This document shows, piece after piece, positions 17,017 to 25,204 of a stretch of 64,000 nt of DNA; the stretch's first letter is position 1; every line of letters starts with the position of its first letter. The translations under genes were made by a program, and so were the position numbers. This DNA is from CBDAQA01 sp965198865 (GTDB taxonomy: Bacteria > Planctomycetota > Phycisphaerae > Tepidisphaerales > Tepidisphaeraceae), in contig CBDAQA010000005.1 in NCBI GenBank assembly GCA_965198865.1, positions 1 through 64,000 of the forward strand, in the 5' to 3' direction. A model generated the notes under the pieces. That model was given only the letters and a program-made list of their open reading frames with translations. It did no database searches and was not told the DNA's origin.

Positions 17017-17070
17017 GGGCGGGTCTGGGGCCGCTGGCCCCAGCGGGGTGCAGGGGCAGAGCCCCTGCCC
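17017..17070 (-). repeat. palindromic repeat copy 5 (reverse)
   Basis: Reverse copy: GGGTCTGGGGCC, GCTGGCCCCAGCGGGG, then CAGGGGCAGAGCCCCTG. It separates two reverse-strand genes. Confidence 0.85.
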
Positions 17071-17077
17071 TTCCGTG

Positions 17078-17299
17078 TCAGCTCGCCGGCACGTGATGCG
17101 TGTGATGATGGTAATGCCCCTCCGGCCCCATGACGGTGCCGCTGAGGGCCTCGCCGTGCTGGAAGCATTCGCAGTAGCCGCCGGCCGGCATGCTGGTCGA
17201 ACAGGTGGCGTGTTCGGCGTGGCAGGAGTTGGCGCGCGCGGTGCCGCCGAGAAGGGCGGAGGTGGCGAGGAGGGCGAAGCCGAGGCGGGAAGCGATCAT
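17078..17299 (-). CDS. small exported Cys/His-rich protein
   Basis: 73 residues. A clear signal peptide (LGFALLATSALLGGTARA) is followed by a mature part of about 50 residues with four Cys (SCHAEHATC, GYCEC) and a C-terminal cluster GHYHHHTHH. Such a composition suggests periplasmic metal binding, but no family is recognised. It lies 10 bases downstream of the YbjQ-like operon on the same strand and may be co-transcribed. Confidence 0.6.
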   Translation of the reverse strand: MIASRLGFALLATSALLGGTARANSCHAEHATCSTSMPAGGYCECFQHGEALSGTVMGPEGHYHHHTHHVPAS

Positions 17300-17309
17300 G
17301 GCGGATTCC

Positions 17310-18125
17310 TCAATCGTTGACGGATAGAACCATAATCGGATCGGCAATGCGATCGGGAGCGATCTCTGCGTCGAGCGGCAGGACAGCGGTGCCGATGGCG
17401 AAGAATTCGATGACGTGGGTAGCCCAGACGTGGCTGCCCTCGTGGATGTCGACGCCGACGACGCCTTCGGCATGGGCGTTGGCGGCTTCCTGCTGCATGC
17501 GTTCGACGGCGATTTCGCGCGCTTCGTACATGGCGGCGGTGAAGTTCTCGAGTTCGACGTTGCGGCCGACGGTGGCGAGACCCGACAGGACGCCGCGGTG
17601 GGCGACGTGGAAGACGCAGGAGCCCATGACCATTTCGACCGGCCGGTAGCCGGCGTGGAGCAGGCTCCAGAAGTCCTGGCCGGAGAGGTCGGAGGTGAAG
17701 GGGCCGCCGTCGTGGGCGCGGAAGCCGCGGTGGCCGTCGCCGTGGACGACGCCGGTTCCGATGGCGATGAACTCGAGCAGGTTGGTGTCCCATTCGAGGC
17801 GCTTGATGGTGAGTTTGACGCCGACGATGCCGTCCGCGCCCATGGCCTGCGCTTCGGCGCGCATGCGGGACATGGCGAGCTCGCGGGCGTGGTACATGGC
17901 CTTGGACAGGACATCGAGTTCCTGGTTGCGGGTCCAGGCGCCGAGCTGGATTCCGACATGGTAGACGCAGGTGCCGAGGCACAGACCGATCGGTTCGAAA
18001 CCGGCCTTGCGGACGAGCAGGAACTCGTTGACCGAGAAGTCGGAGGTGAAGACGCCGGTGGAGTGGGCGTCCTTTCGGAGGCCGAGCAGGCGTTCCCTGG
18101 CGTGGGTGGGGAGGTCGGCCGGCAT
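17310..18125 (-). CDS. tandem YbjQ-like (UPF0145, heavy-metal-binding fold) protein
   Basis: 271 residues with two YbjQ-type repeats. Repeat one spans about 20-130 (GFEPIGLCLGTCVYHVG, MRAEAQAMGADGIVGVKLT, LEFIAIGTGV), repeat two about 140-255 (GYRPVEMVMGSCVFHVA, EGVVGVDIHEG, IEFFAIGTAVL). YbjQ proteins form pentamers with a suspected metal site, but function is not established. The start overlaps the stop of the next YbjQ-like gene upstream, making the TelA-DUF-YbjQ-YbjQ operon. Confidence 0.8.
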   Translation of the reverse strand: MPADLPTHARERLLGLRKDAHSTGVFTSDFSVNEFLLVRKAGFEPIGLCLGTCVYHVGIQLGAWTRNQELDVLSKAMYHARELAMSRMRAEAQAMGADGIVGVKLTIKRLEWDTNLLEFIAIGTGVVHGDGHRGFRAHDGGPFTSDLSGQDFWSLLHAGYRPVEMVMGSCVFHVAHRGVLSGLATVGRNVELENFTAAMYEAREIAVERMQQEAANAHAEGVVGVDIHEGSHVWATHVIEFFAIGTAVLPLDAEIAPDRIADPIMVLSVND

Positions 18126-18997
18126 CAGATGCCTCCTTCGGTGTCGTTGAGAGCGTAGGACTGGTGGTGCCGGCGCTCGCCTTTCAGGGCGGCGGGATCG
18201 TCGCGGAGGTCCAGCGCGATTTTAGCGTCGGGCAGGCTGGTGACGGGCCGGCGGGGCAGGTCGACGACGGTGCCGATGATGATGTGGCGGCCGAGATAGC
18301 GGGCGGGCTGATTGTCGCCGGCGCGGGCTTCGAACATCTGGGCGAAGTTGACGTGGGCGAGGACGCCGCTGCCGCGGCCTTGCGCGCTCCGGCGAAGGTC
18401 GGCTTGAGCGTCGCGGCGGACCTCCTCCCAGAAGCGGCTGAGGGTGTTGGCTTCGACGTTGCCGGCGAAGGTGCGGCGGGCGTTGCCGGCGTAGTCGTCG
18501 AGCCAGGCGTAGCGGGCGCCCACCGCAATGCCGGTGGGAATGATGTCGGCGTCGAGGAGCTGGACGAACTCGAGGGCGGGGACGGTGGCGACGATCGGGT
18601 TGGGGCTCGGCGGCTGGTCCTCGAGGCGGACGGCGGTGCCGACGAGAGTGAAATCCATGCTGTCGGCGACCGGGAGCGGCAGCGTGCGCATCCGGACGTC
18701 GACGATGGCGTTGGCGCCGGCGGCCTCGGCTTCGTCCTGCAGGCGACGCAGCGCGGTCTCCCAGCCCTGGGCGTGACCTTCGGTCCAGGACCAGCCGTAA
18801 TGCATCCAGCAGGTGGCAGAGACGGTCGCGATCGGGCGCAGGCCGTGGGAGCGGACAATCGCGAGCTCGGCCGGGCGGAGCGTGGCGGTCCAGGGCAGGA
18901 AGGCGGCGCGGGTGGCGCCGAGGCGGTCGGCGACCGCGGCGGGCACACGGCCGGCGCGGAGGCTCTCGGTGATGTCGCGTTCGTCGATGCGCGACAT
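18125..18997 (-). CDS. second, divergent tandem YbjQ-like protein
   Basis: 290 residues from ATG 18997; upstream in-frame sequence is antisense-like and not used. Two diverged YbjQ-type repeats: HGLRPIATVSATCWMHYG with EAEAAGANAIVDVRMRT and MDFTLVGTAVRL, then a second around DIIPTGIAVGARYAWL with YLGRHIIIGTVV. It probably partners the neighbouring YbjQ protein. Sits 8 bases after the stop of the small gene at 19006. Confidence 0.7.
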   Translation of the reverse strand: MSRIDERDITESLRAGRVPAAVADRLGATRAAFLPWTATLRPAELAIVRSHGLRPIATVSATCWMHYGWSWTEGHAQGWETALRRLQDEAEAAGANAIVDVRMRTLPLPVADSMDFTLVGTAVRLEDQPPSPNPIVATVPALEFVQLLDADIIPTGIAVGARYAWLDDYAGNARRTFAGNVEANTLSRFWEEVRRDAQADLRRSAQGRGSGVLAHVNFAQMFEARAGDNQPARYLGRHIIIGTVVDLPRRPVTSLPDAKIALDLRDDPAALKGERRHHQSYALNDTEGGI

Positions 18998-19005
18998 CGC
19001 CGGGC

Positions 19006-19380
19006 TCAGCCCGCCATGAACGCATCGAGGGAGCGGGCGAGCGCTTCGGCGTTGGCGGTCTCCTGCTTCGTTTCGTCGAGCAGCCTGGCGAACCACTCGG
19101 CCGGGGGCAGCTCGCGGGTGTTGAGCGTCACACCGCGGACGGTCAGGGCGACGGCTGCGCGCAGGTGGCTGCCGTCGAGGTCGAGCGTGTAATCGCGCTC
19201 GCTGAAACGGATGGTCAGGCCGGTGATCCGGCCGGCGCCGAAGAGGGAGCGCTTCTCCTTGAGCGTGACGCGGTCGGGCATTGCCTCGCTGAGGCGGCGG
19301 GCGAAGGCGGGGAGTTGGCCTTCGGCGTCGGCGGTGAAGCGGCGGAGCCAGGCCGCGTCGCGGTCGAAGCCACCGTCCAT
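19006..19380 (-). CDS. conserved hypothetical protein of the TelA operon
   Basis: 124 residues, soluble, no signal. Notable segments are VTLKEKRSLFGAGRITGLTIRF and YTLDLDGSHLRAAVALTVRGVTLNT, an alternating beta pattern. Start overlaps the telA stop, so translation is likely coupled. Not recognised beyond association with this operon. Confidence 0.65.
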   Translation of the reverse strand: MDGGFDRDAAWLRRFTADAEGQLPAFARRLSEAMPDRVTLKEKRSLFGAGRITGLTIRFSERDYTLDLDGSHLRAAVALTVRGVTLNTRELPPAEWFARLLDETKQETANAEALARSLDAFMAG

Positions 19381-20600
19381 CAGCGGTCGGTCGCGTGGGC
19401 GGCGACGCCGCGCATGCCGACGGCGAGCTTGTCGCGGATGGCGGCGAGGCGGGCTTCGCGGTCGCGGTCGGCGTCGGCCACCTGCCCCTCGATGTCGATC
19501 ACCTCGTGCATGGTGCGGATGGCCTGGTCGGCAGCTTCGGCGAGGACGTCGATGTTGCGCGGATCGCCGGCGAGCGAGCGGGCGGCCTGGGTGGCGGCGT
19601 CGTGGGCGCCCTGCGAAGCCAGGCGGGTCACCTGGCGGGCGGCGTCGTCGAGGCGCTCACGCTCGGCGGCGGCGCGGCCGATATCGACCTGGACGACGGC
19701 CTGGGAGGCGACGGCCATCAGGCGGGGAATGACGACGAGCATGCCGTTGGAGATCTGCATCAGGCGGGTCTCGGCGGCCTTGCGGTTCTGGCCGACGATC
19801 GGGATCAGGAGGGCGGAGCCGACCAGGGTTTCGCGCATGTCGGCGATCTTGCCGCGGAAGTTGGCGAGCGCGCCGCGCAGTTCGAGCACGTCGGCGGCGT
19901 CGGCCGGGTCGGCGGTCTCGACCGCGTGGCGGCGCAGGGTTTCGAGTTCGGCCTCGCCTCGGTCGAGCGCGAGCTGGCCGGCGGCGATGTCGATCTTGAG
20001 CGCGTGCAGGCTGCCGCGGATCGCGACGGCCTGACGGTCGAGGAGTTCGATGGCGACCGCGAGGTCCTCCTTGATGCGGCGTGCCTTGGCGGTCTCGGCG
20101 TCCATCAGGTCGAGGAAGCGGCGGCGGCCCTCGGTGAAGCCCTTGAAGGCGGAGCCCGCATCGGCGGCGACTCCGAGGAGGCGCCCGACGATGCCCTTGC
20201 GCGGGGTCTGGCCGGACCGGGCTTCGGCGTGGAGGTCTTCGATGCGGAGGATCTTGATGCCGTCGATGACGGCGGCGGCGACGCGGCCGACCTCGCCGGC
20301 ATCGGAAAGGCGGACGCCGGACAGGAGCTGGCGGGAGGCGGCGGCGAGGTCGGAGAGGGTGGTCTCGCCGTGGGCGAGGAGGGTGTTGGTGCGCCGGAAG
20401 TCGATGTTGCCGGCGGCGCGCTCGGCTTCGGCGCGTTCGCCGGGCGGGAGGTTGTCGGTCTCGACCAGGCGCGGGAAGGGCGGGGCGGGGGCGAGACGCG
20501 CGTCGGTGGTGGCGGGGAGGTGTTCGGTCGGCGCTTGGGCGAGCGTCGCCGGTTCGGACAGGTCGAAGGCGGCGAGGTCGAGGGGGCGGTCGTCCGACAT
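19380..20600 (-). CDS. telA: TelA-family toxic anion resistance protein
   Basis: 406 residues from ATG 20600, the first gene of the operon. Mostly alpha-helical coiled-coil protein; the family hallmarks are AIELLDRQAVAIRGSLHALKIDI, VGSALLIPIVGQNRKAAETRLMQISNG and the ending with repeated helices. TelA was named for tellurite resistance and is now seen in wider stress and envelope systems; the biochemical role is not known. Here it is linked to two YbjQ-like proteins rather than to Ter genes. Confidence 0.82.
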   Translation of the reverse strand: MSDDRPLDLAAFDLSEPATLAQAPTEHLPATTDARLAPAPPFPRLVETDNLPPGERAEAERAAGNIDFRRTNTLLAHGETTLSDLAAASRQLLSGVRLSDAGEVGRVAAAVIDGIKILRIEDLHAEARSGQTPRKGIVGRLLGVAADAGSAFKGFTEGRRRFLDLMDAETAKARRIKEDLAVAIELLDRQAVAIRGSLHALKIDIAAGQLALDRGEAELETLRRHAVETADPADAADVLELRGALANFRGKIADMRETLVGSALLIPIVGQNRKAAETRLMQISNGMLVVIPRLMAVASQAVVQVDIGRAAAERERLDDAARQVTRLASQGAHDAATQAARSLAGDPRNIDVLAEAADQAIRTMHEVIDIEGQVADADRDREARLAAIRDKLAVGMRGVAAHATDR

Positions 20601-20664
20601 CGGCTGTCCCTTGTGGGGGGCCGGATCATCGGCCCTTGGGCACCTAGCCGCAAGCGTCTGAAGA

Positions 20665-20714
20665 GGTGGGCTCTGCCCACGCCCCGCCGGGGGCGAGCGC
20701 CCCGGACCCGCCCG
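20665..20714 (+). repeat. palindromic repeat copy 6 (forward)
   Basis: GTGGGCTCTGCCCAC arm, CCCCGCCGGGGG core and GCGCCCCGGACCCGCCC. It sits between the end of the LOV kinase gene and the start of the telA operon. Confidence 0.8.
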
Positions 20715-20716
20715 AC

Positions 20717-21874
20717 TTACCCGGTGACGGCGGGGAAGACCAGGCGGACGGCGGTGCCTTGGCCGAGGGTCGAGTCGATTTCCAGTCTGCCTTGGGACTG
20801 TTCGGCGAAGCCGTTGACCATGGAGAGGCCCAGGCCGGTGCCCTTGCCGGGGTCCTTGGTGGTGAAGAAGGGTTCGACGACGCGAGAGACGATCTCGGGG
20901 CGCATGCCGGAGCCTTTGTCGATGACGGCGATCTCGGCGGCGGGAAGGATGACGGCACCTTCGAGGGAACGGGCGCGGGTTTCGATGACGACCTCGCCGC
21001 TGTTGCCGATCGCGTCGGCGGCGTTGCGGACCAGGTTGAGGAGCGCGAGTTCGAGCTGGCCTGGATCGAGACGGACGACGAGCGGTTCGGGGGCGAGGCG
21101 GAGGGCGAGCGAGACGTGCGAGCCGGCCATCTGATCGAGGATGCCGTCGAAGTCGCGGATGGTCTCGTTGAGCTCGACGACCTGGTTGTCGTGGAACTGG
21201 CGCCGGGCGAAGGACAGCATCTGGTCGGTCAGGCGTGCCGCGCGGCGCGCGCCCCAGACGGCGCGGGCGGTGTAGCGGTCGAGACGGGCGCGGTCGGGCT
21301 CGCCGTCGAGACGCTCGAGACTGGCGAGCACGATGGTCATGAGGTTGTTGAACTCGTGCGCCATGCTCGAGGCCATGCCGCCGAGGGTTTCCATGCGCTG
21401 GGACTGGCGAAGCACGGCCTCGGCCTCGCGGCGCTTGGTGACGTCGAGCTGACTGGCGAAATGGTACATCAGGCGGCCGTTGGTGTCGACGACGGGGCTG
21501 ATGAACAGCGCGTTCCAGAAGGCAGAACCGTCGCTGCGGTAGTTGAGGATTTCCTCCTGGACATCCTCCCCCGCGCCGAGGGCGCGGCCGATGCTGGCGA
21601 TCGTCTCCGGGTCGGTGCCTTCGCCCTGGAGGAAACGGCAGTTGCGGCCGAGGATCGCCGACGATGGGTAGCCGGTGAGCTTCTCGAAGGCCTGGTTGCA
21701 GAAGATGATGGGATTGTCGGGAACGTTGGGATCGGACAGGCACATGGGCATGCGGCTCATCTGCACGGCCGCGTGGAAGATGTCCTGCCCCCCATGGCCG
21801 GCGCCCGCGATGATCACGTTGCGCCCACCCGACGAGTGGTGACCCTCGGAGATGCTGCTGCGGTCGTCCGTCAT
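20717..21874 (-). CDS. LOV-domain histidine kinase (blue-light sensor)
   Basis: 385 residues. The PAS domain at about 35-145 contains the photoactive LOV signature GRNCRFLQG with the flavin-adduct Cys at residue 79, plus NYRSDGSAFWNALFISPV and FASQLDVT carrying the flavin-contacting Asn and Gln. A HisKA segment follows with the phospho-acceptor His173 in MAHEFNNLMT, then an ATPase domain with NLVRNAADAIG (N box), DKGSGM and GTGLGLSMV (G boxes). Soluble, no signal. Divergent from the response regulator at 22028 with 153 bases between, so the two are probably a pair. Confidence 0.93.
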   Translation of the reverse strand: MTDDRSSISEGHHSSGGRNVIIAGAGHGGQDIFHAAVQMSRMPMCLSDPNVPDNPIIFCNQAFEKLTGYPSSAILGRNCRFLQGEGTDPETIASIGRALGAGEDVQEEILNYRSDGSAFWNALFISPVVDTNGRLMYHFASQLDVTKRREAEAVLRQSQRMETLGGMASSMAHEFNNLMTIVLASLERLDGEPDRARLDRYTARAVWGARRAARLTDQMLSFARRQFHDNQVVELNETIRDFDGILDQMAGSHVSLALRLAPEPLVVRLDPGQLELALLNLVRNAADAIGNSGEVVIETRARSLEGAVILPAAEIAVIDKGSGMRPEIVSRVVEPFFTTKDPGKGTGLGLSMVNGFAEQSQGRLEIDSTLGQGTAVRLVFPAVTG

Positions 21875-22027
21875 TCGAGGCGACTATGTAGGACCATTGC
21901 CGGAAAGGCGACAGGTCCGGGTGCAATCTGACCGGGGCGGGGAACGCGCCGCGTGCTCAGGAGATAAGCATGACTCGGACCGCACCTCGTTCTTACGGGG
22001 CGTCGGGCCGGGTCAGGGGTTGAGATC

Positions 22028-22396
22028 GTGTGCGTGCTGCTGGTCGAAGACGAACCGATGATCAGGGACATCATGGCCGAGAGCCTGCTCGAGGCCGGTT
22101 TCGAGGTTCATGATGTGAGCAGCGGCGAGGAAGCGCTGGAGGCGATCGCGAACAAGGCGCGCGGCTATACCGTGCTGGTGACCGACTTTCATATGCAGGG
22201 CGAGGCGACGGGGATCGATGTGGCCGCGCGGGTGCGCCAGACCTATCCGACGATGCCGGTGGTGATCGCGTCGGGGCGGCCGGACGTGTTTCACCCGGGC
22301 TGGTCGCGCGATTATGGGTATCGGCTGCTTCGCAAGCCCTATCTGGCAAGCGAGCTGGTTGCGCTGGTCAACGATCTTCTCGGGCGTGGGCGGTAG
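22028..22396 (+). CDS. single-domain response regulator
   Basis: 122 residues from GTG 22028. Receiver fold only: acidic pair in VLLVEDEP, phospho-acceptor Asp in VLVTDFHM, Ser in VIASGRP and Lys in LLRKPYL. No output domain, so it may act as a phosphate sink or partner like the LovK/LovR arrangement. Its end overlaps the convergent CobC-like gene. Confidence 0.9.
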   Translation: MCVLLVEDEPMIRDIMAESLLEAGFEVHDVSSGEEALEAIANKARGYTVLVTDFHMQGEATGIDVAARVRQTYPTMPVVIASGRPDVFHPGWSRDYGYRLLRKPYLASELVALVNDLLGRGR

Positions 22397-22869
22397 GCCA
22401 CGCCGAAGGGTGGGCGGGGCGCGAGCAGGTCGGGCCGACGGCCGGCGAGGATCTGTTCGAGCACGACGAGCGGGCCCGCGTGGGCGACGACGACGTGCCG
22501 GCCGGGGCGGTTGATGAGCAGGCGGGCGAAGGAGCGGACCCTGCGGATCAGTGCTGCGCCGGTTTCGCCGCCGGGCGCGCCGCGGGCGAGTGGCGCGCGG
22601 GCCCAGGCGTCGAGACGGGTGCGGGAGATGTCGTCCCAGCGGAGGCCCTCCCAGGCGGCGAAATCGAGTTCGAGGAGGCGCGGCTCGATCCGGGGTTTGC
22701 GTCGGTGTGCGGCGGCGATGGGAATGGCGAGCGACAGGCAGCGGCGGGCCGGGCTGGACCAGACGGTCGCGTGCCGAAGTTTCGGTATTCGGCCCGGCTC
22801 CGCGCAGACGTCGAGCCGCCCGTAGCAAACGCCCGCGTCAATGACCGGCCTATGATGCCTGATGAATAT
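22339..22869 (-). CDS. cobC: CobC-like histidine phosphatase, start obscured
   Basis: About 177 residues. IRHHRPVIDAGVCYGRLDV matches the RHG phosphatase start of alpha-ribazole phosphatases, with LLELDFAAWEGLRWDDI and VVAHAGPLVVLEQIL further on; it would dephosphorylate alpha-ribazole phosphate for cobalamin assembly. No ATG, GTG or TTG lies in frame just before the homology; ATA 22869 is given only as the limit of similarity. Palindromic repeat copy 7 abuts this point and may have replaced the true start. The first RHG motif reads RHH instead of RHG. Confidence 0.65.
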   Translation of the reverse strand: MFIRHHRPVIDAGVCYGRLDVCAEPGRIPKLRHATVWSSPARRCLSLAIPIAAAHRRKPRIEPRLLELDFAAWEGLRWDDISRTRLDAWARAPLARGAPGGETGAALIRRVRSFARLLINRPGRHVVVAHAGPLVVLEQILAGRRPDLLAPRPPFGVAYRPRPRRSLTSATSSLAR

Positions 22870-22872
22870 CGA

Positions 22873-22924
22873 GGGCGGTCCAGAGGCCCAGCCCCTGGCG
22901 GGGTTCGGGGCAGAGCCCCGCCTC
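22873..22924 (-). repeat. palindromic repeat copy 7 (reverse)
   Basis: GAGGCCCAGCCCCTGGCGGGG followed after one base by TCGGGGCAGAGCCCCG. It lies between the cobalamin adenosyltransferase stop and the CobC-like gene. Confidence 0.8.
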
Positions 22925-23513
22925 ACTTCCGCGATGGCTGCCACAAGACGTCGGCGCGCCCGTTGTCGTTGAGCACGCGCGCCAGCACGAACAGGATATC
23001 GGACAGCCGGTTGAGGTAGCGGCAGGCGAGCGGATCGACCTCGTCGCCGAGCGCCCAGGCGCGGCGTTCGGCGCGTCGGGCGAGGGTTCGGGCGAGGTGG
23101 GCGGCGGCGGCGGCGGCGGTTCCGCCGGGAAGGACGAAGCTGGTCAGAGGGCCGACGGCCTCGTTGAGGATGGCGACCTCGCGCTCCAGCCGCTCGATCG
23201 CGGCCTGGGGCAGGCGGGCGACAACGCCCGGATGGCAAAGGCCAGCGCCGAGGTCGAAGAGGTCGTTCTGCATCGCGGCGACGATCGCGAGGAGGCTGCT
23301 GTCCTCGATTGCGGCGCGGAGCAGGCCGAGGGCGGCGTTGGTCTCATCGACCGCACCCATCGCTTCGATGCGCGGGTCGGTCTTGAGGACGCGGGTGCCG
23401 TCGGCGAGCGATGTCTGGCCGCGGTCGCCGCCGCGGGTGACGATACGGTCGATCCGGATGCCGGCGTCGGGGGTGATGGTGGTGTCGGGCGTAGCGGCGA
23501 CGTCCGACGTCAT
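22923..23513 (-). CDS. cob(I)yrinic acid a,c-diamide adenosyltransferase (PduO/MMAB type)
   Basis: 196 residues from ATG 23513. Transfers the adenosyl group of ATP to cob(I)alamin. Typical segments are VTRGGDRGQTSLADGTRV with the ATP-binding Thr/Gly run, EAMGAVDETNAALGLLR, LFDLGAGLCHPG, and the C-terminal PLACRYLNRLSDILFVLAR. It functions with the cob genes at the window start although 17 kb away. Start overlaps the stop of the HmoA-like gene as ATGA. Confidence 0.92.
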   Translation of the reverse strand: MTSDVAATPDTTITPDAGIRIDRIVTRGGDRGQTSLADGTRVLKTDPRIEAMGAVDETNAALGLLRAAIEDSSLLAIVAAMQNDLFDLGAGLCHPGVVARLPQAAIERLEREVAILNEAVGPLTSFVLPGGTAAAAAAHLARTLARRAERRAWALGDEVDPLACRYLNRLSDILFVLARVLNDNGRADVLWQPSRK

Positions 23514-23827
23514 AGGGCGGAGATGGACTGGAGGCTCTCGAAGCCTTCGAACTGCGGGTGACCGGCGGTGAGCGGCTTGGAACTGCCCGACGGCCGGTGA
23601 GCGGCGCGAAACTGTTCGGAGTTGGTCCAGTCCTCGAAGGCGGCGCGATCGGCCCAGACCGTGTGGGAGGCGTAGAGGACGTGATCGTCGGCGGCCGGCC
23701 CGCGCAGGAGGTGGAAGGCCACGAAACCGGGAACGGACTGGAGGTGGCTTTCGCGCGTGAGCCACATCGTCTCGAAGTCGTGCTCGGCGCCGGGGAGGAC
23801 CTTGAAGCGGTTCATGGCGAGAAACAT
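23510..23827 (-). CDS. antibiotic-biosynthesis-monooxygenase (HmoA-like) domain protein
   Basis: 105 residues of dimeric alpha/beta ferredoxin-like ABM fold: FLAMNRFKVLPGAEHDFETMW, HLQSVPGFVAFHLLRG, YASHTVWADRAAFEDWTNSEQFRAAHR. The wording matches heme-degrading HmoA-type members, though catalytic residues are poorly defined in this group. Translationally coupled to the cobalamin adenosyltransferase. Cytosolic. Confidence 0.8.
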   Translation of the reverse strand: MFLAMNRFKVLPGAEHDFETMWLTRESHLQSVPGFVAFHLLRGPAADDHVLYASHTVWADRAAFEDWTNSEQFRAAHRPSGSSKPLTAGHPQFEGFESLQSISAL

Positions 23828-23839
23828 CGGCGGTCTCCT

Positions 23840-25204
23840 TCAGGAGAGATGATGACCGGAGCGGGCGTGGGCACGCAGCACCTCGATGTAGCGCGCCATC
23901 ACCTGGTGTCGATCACCTTTGCCGGTGTTCCAGAAATGCACCATGCCGGACAGCGCGCCGGGGGTGTCGGCGTCGTGGGTGCCGCCATAGCGGACGAAGC
24001 GGCTGATGGCGACCGTGTCGACGCAGGCGAGCCGGTAGGAAACATAGTTGGCGACCTCCTGATCGACCCAGGGCAGGGCGTCGCGGCCTCTGGCCTTGAG
24101 GATGTTGGACAGCGTCCGGCGGATCAGGCGCAGCGTGCCGGCGTGGACGGGCAGGTTGGGAATGCCGAGCGTGCCGGCGTTGAAGCCGAGCGCGAAGCGG
24201 GAGTCGTGGCCGTCGCTCTGGAGCAGGGTGCCGCCGACGGGCGGCCAGGTGCGCATCGGCCCGACATTCTCGGCGGGTGCGACGATGCGGTCGGAGGCGG
24301 CGATCGTGGCCAGCATCGGCTGGAGGCCCGCATTGATGACGATGTCGACGTCCAGATAGAGGAGCGGCTGGTGCTCCCAGGCGGGGGCGTGGTCGAGGAT
24401 GCCGTATTTGGAGGCGACGAAGCCGGCGAAATCCTGCGGCCCGAGCGATTGCACGCTCAGGCGGTCGCGGGCGAGGTCGGGGAGGGTGGCAGCCAGCTCG
24501 GCGTGCGGCATGTCGGTCAGCACGTGGACGTCGCCTTCGTAGCGGCCGAACTGGATCAGCGAAGCGACCGATTGCTGGAGCTGCGCCTGCACGGCGGGCG
24601 AGGTCGAGGCGGCGTAGAAGATCATCGGGCGGTAGAGGCAGAGCTCCTCGACGCGCCAGCCTTCGAGGAGAAAGGTGATGCGGAACGGCCAGGGCCGGCC
24701 CTCGAAGGGAAGATTGCGGTTGAGCGGGATCTCGATCGGGCCGACGCGCAGGTTGAAGGTCCTGGACAGTGACACGTCCCAGCCGCGGACGAGGGAGCCG
24801 GTCGAGCGGATGATCCAGGTGCTGGCGTAGAGTTGCAGGATCTGGCCGAGGTCTCGCTCGGAGAGAGGGAGGAAGCGTTCCCATTCGGCAGGGTCGGAGT
24901 CGGTCCAGGCGGTGACACCCCCTTCCCTTCCGGCGGACAGGATTTTGCCGTCGTCGCGGGCGATGGTGACGATGTCGAGTGTCGGGTCGGGGCCGATGGC
25001 ACCCTCGATCGGATCGGCCGTGAAGGCGACGGGCGGGCGGGTGTGATCGGCGATGAAATCGCGCCAGTCGTGCCGGATTGCCTCGATCGGCAGGTCGACG
25101 CCGAAGAGGTTGGCGGAGTCCTTGATGTCGCGCAGCGATTCGTGGGCGAGGCCACCGTCGCGGTGGACGAGGAGCGTGCCGTGCGTGGTGAGGAAGTAGA
25201 TCAT
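23840..25204 (-). CDS. glycosyltransferase-like protein (GT8-type DxD)
   Basis: 454 residues. The C-terminal half has the nucleotide-sugar fold: VASLIQFGRYEGDVHVLTD, then LLYLDVDIVIN with a DxD metal motif, FNAGTLGIPN and WVDQEVANYV, as in GT8-like enzymes. The N-terminal 190 residues are of unknown type. It follows the gene at 25201 with an ATGA overlap, and belongs to the glycan-related run 23.8-28.4 kb. Confidence 0.7.
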   Translation of the reverse strand: MIYFLTTHGTLLVHRDGGLAHESLRDIKDSANLFGVDLPIEAIRHDWRDFIADHTRPPVAFTADPIEGAIGPDPTLDIVTIARDDGKILSAGREGGVTAWTDSDPAEWERFLPLSERDLGQILQLYASTWIIRSTGSLVRGWDVSLSRTFNLRVGPIEIPLNRNLPFEGRPWPFRITFLLEGWRVEELCLYRPMIFYAASTSPAVQAQLQQSVASLIQFGRYEGDVHVLTDMPHAELAATLPDLARDRLSVQSLGPQDFAGFVASKYGILDHAPAWEHQPLLYLDVDIVINAGLQPMLATIAASDRIVAPAENVGPMRTWPPVGGTLLQSDGHDSRFALGFNAGTLGIPNLPVHAGTLRLIRRTLSNILKARGRDALPWVDQEVANYVSYRLACVDTVAISRFVRYGGTHDADTPGALSGMVHFWNTGKGDRHQVMARYIEVLRAHARSGHHLS

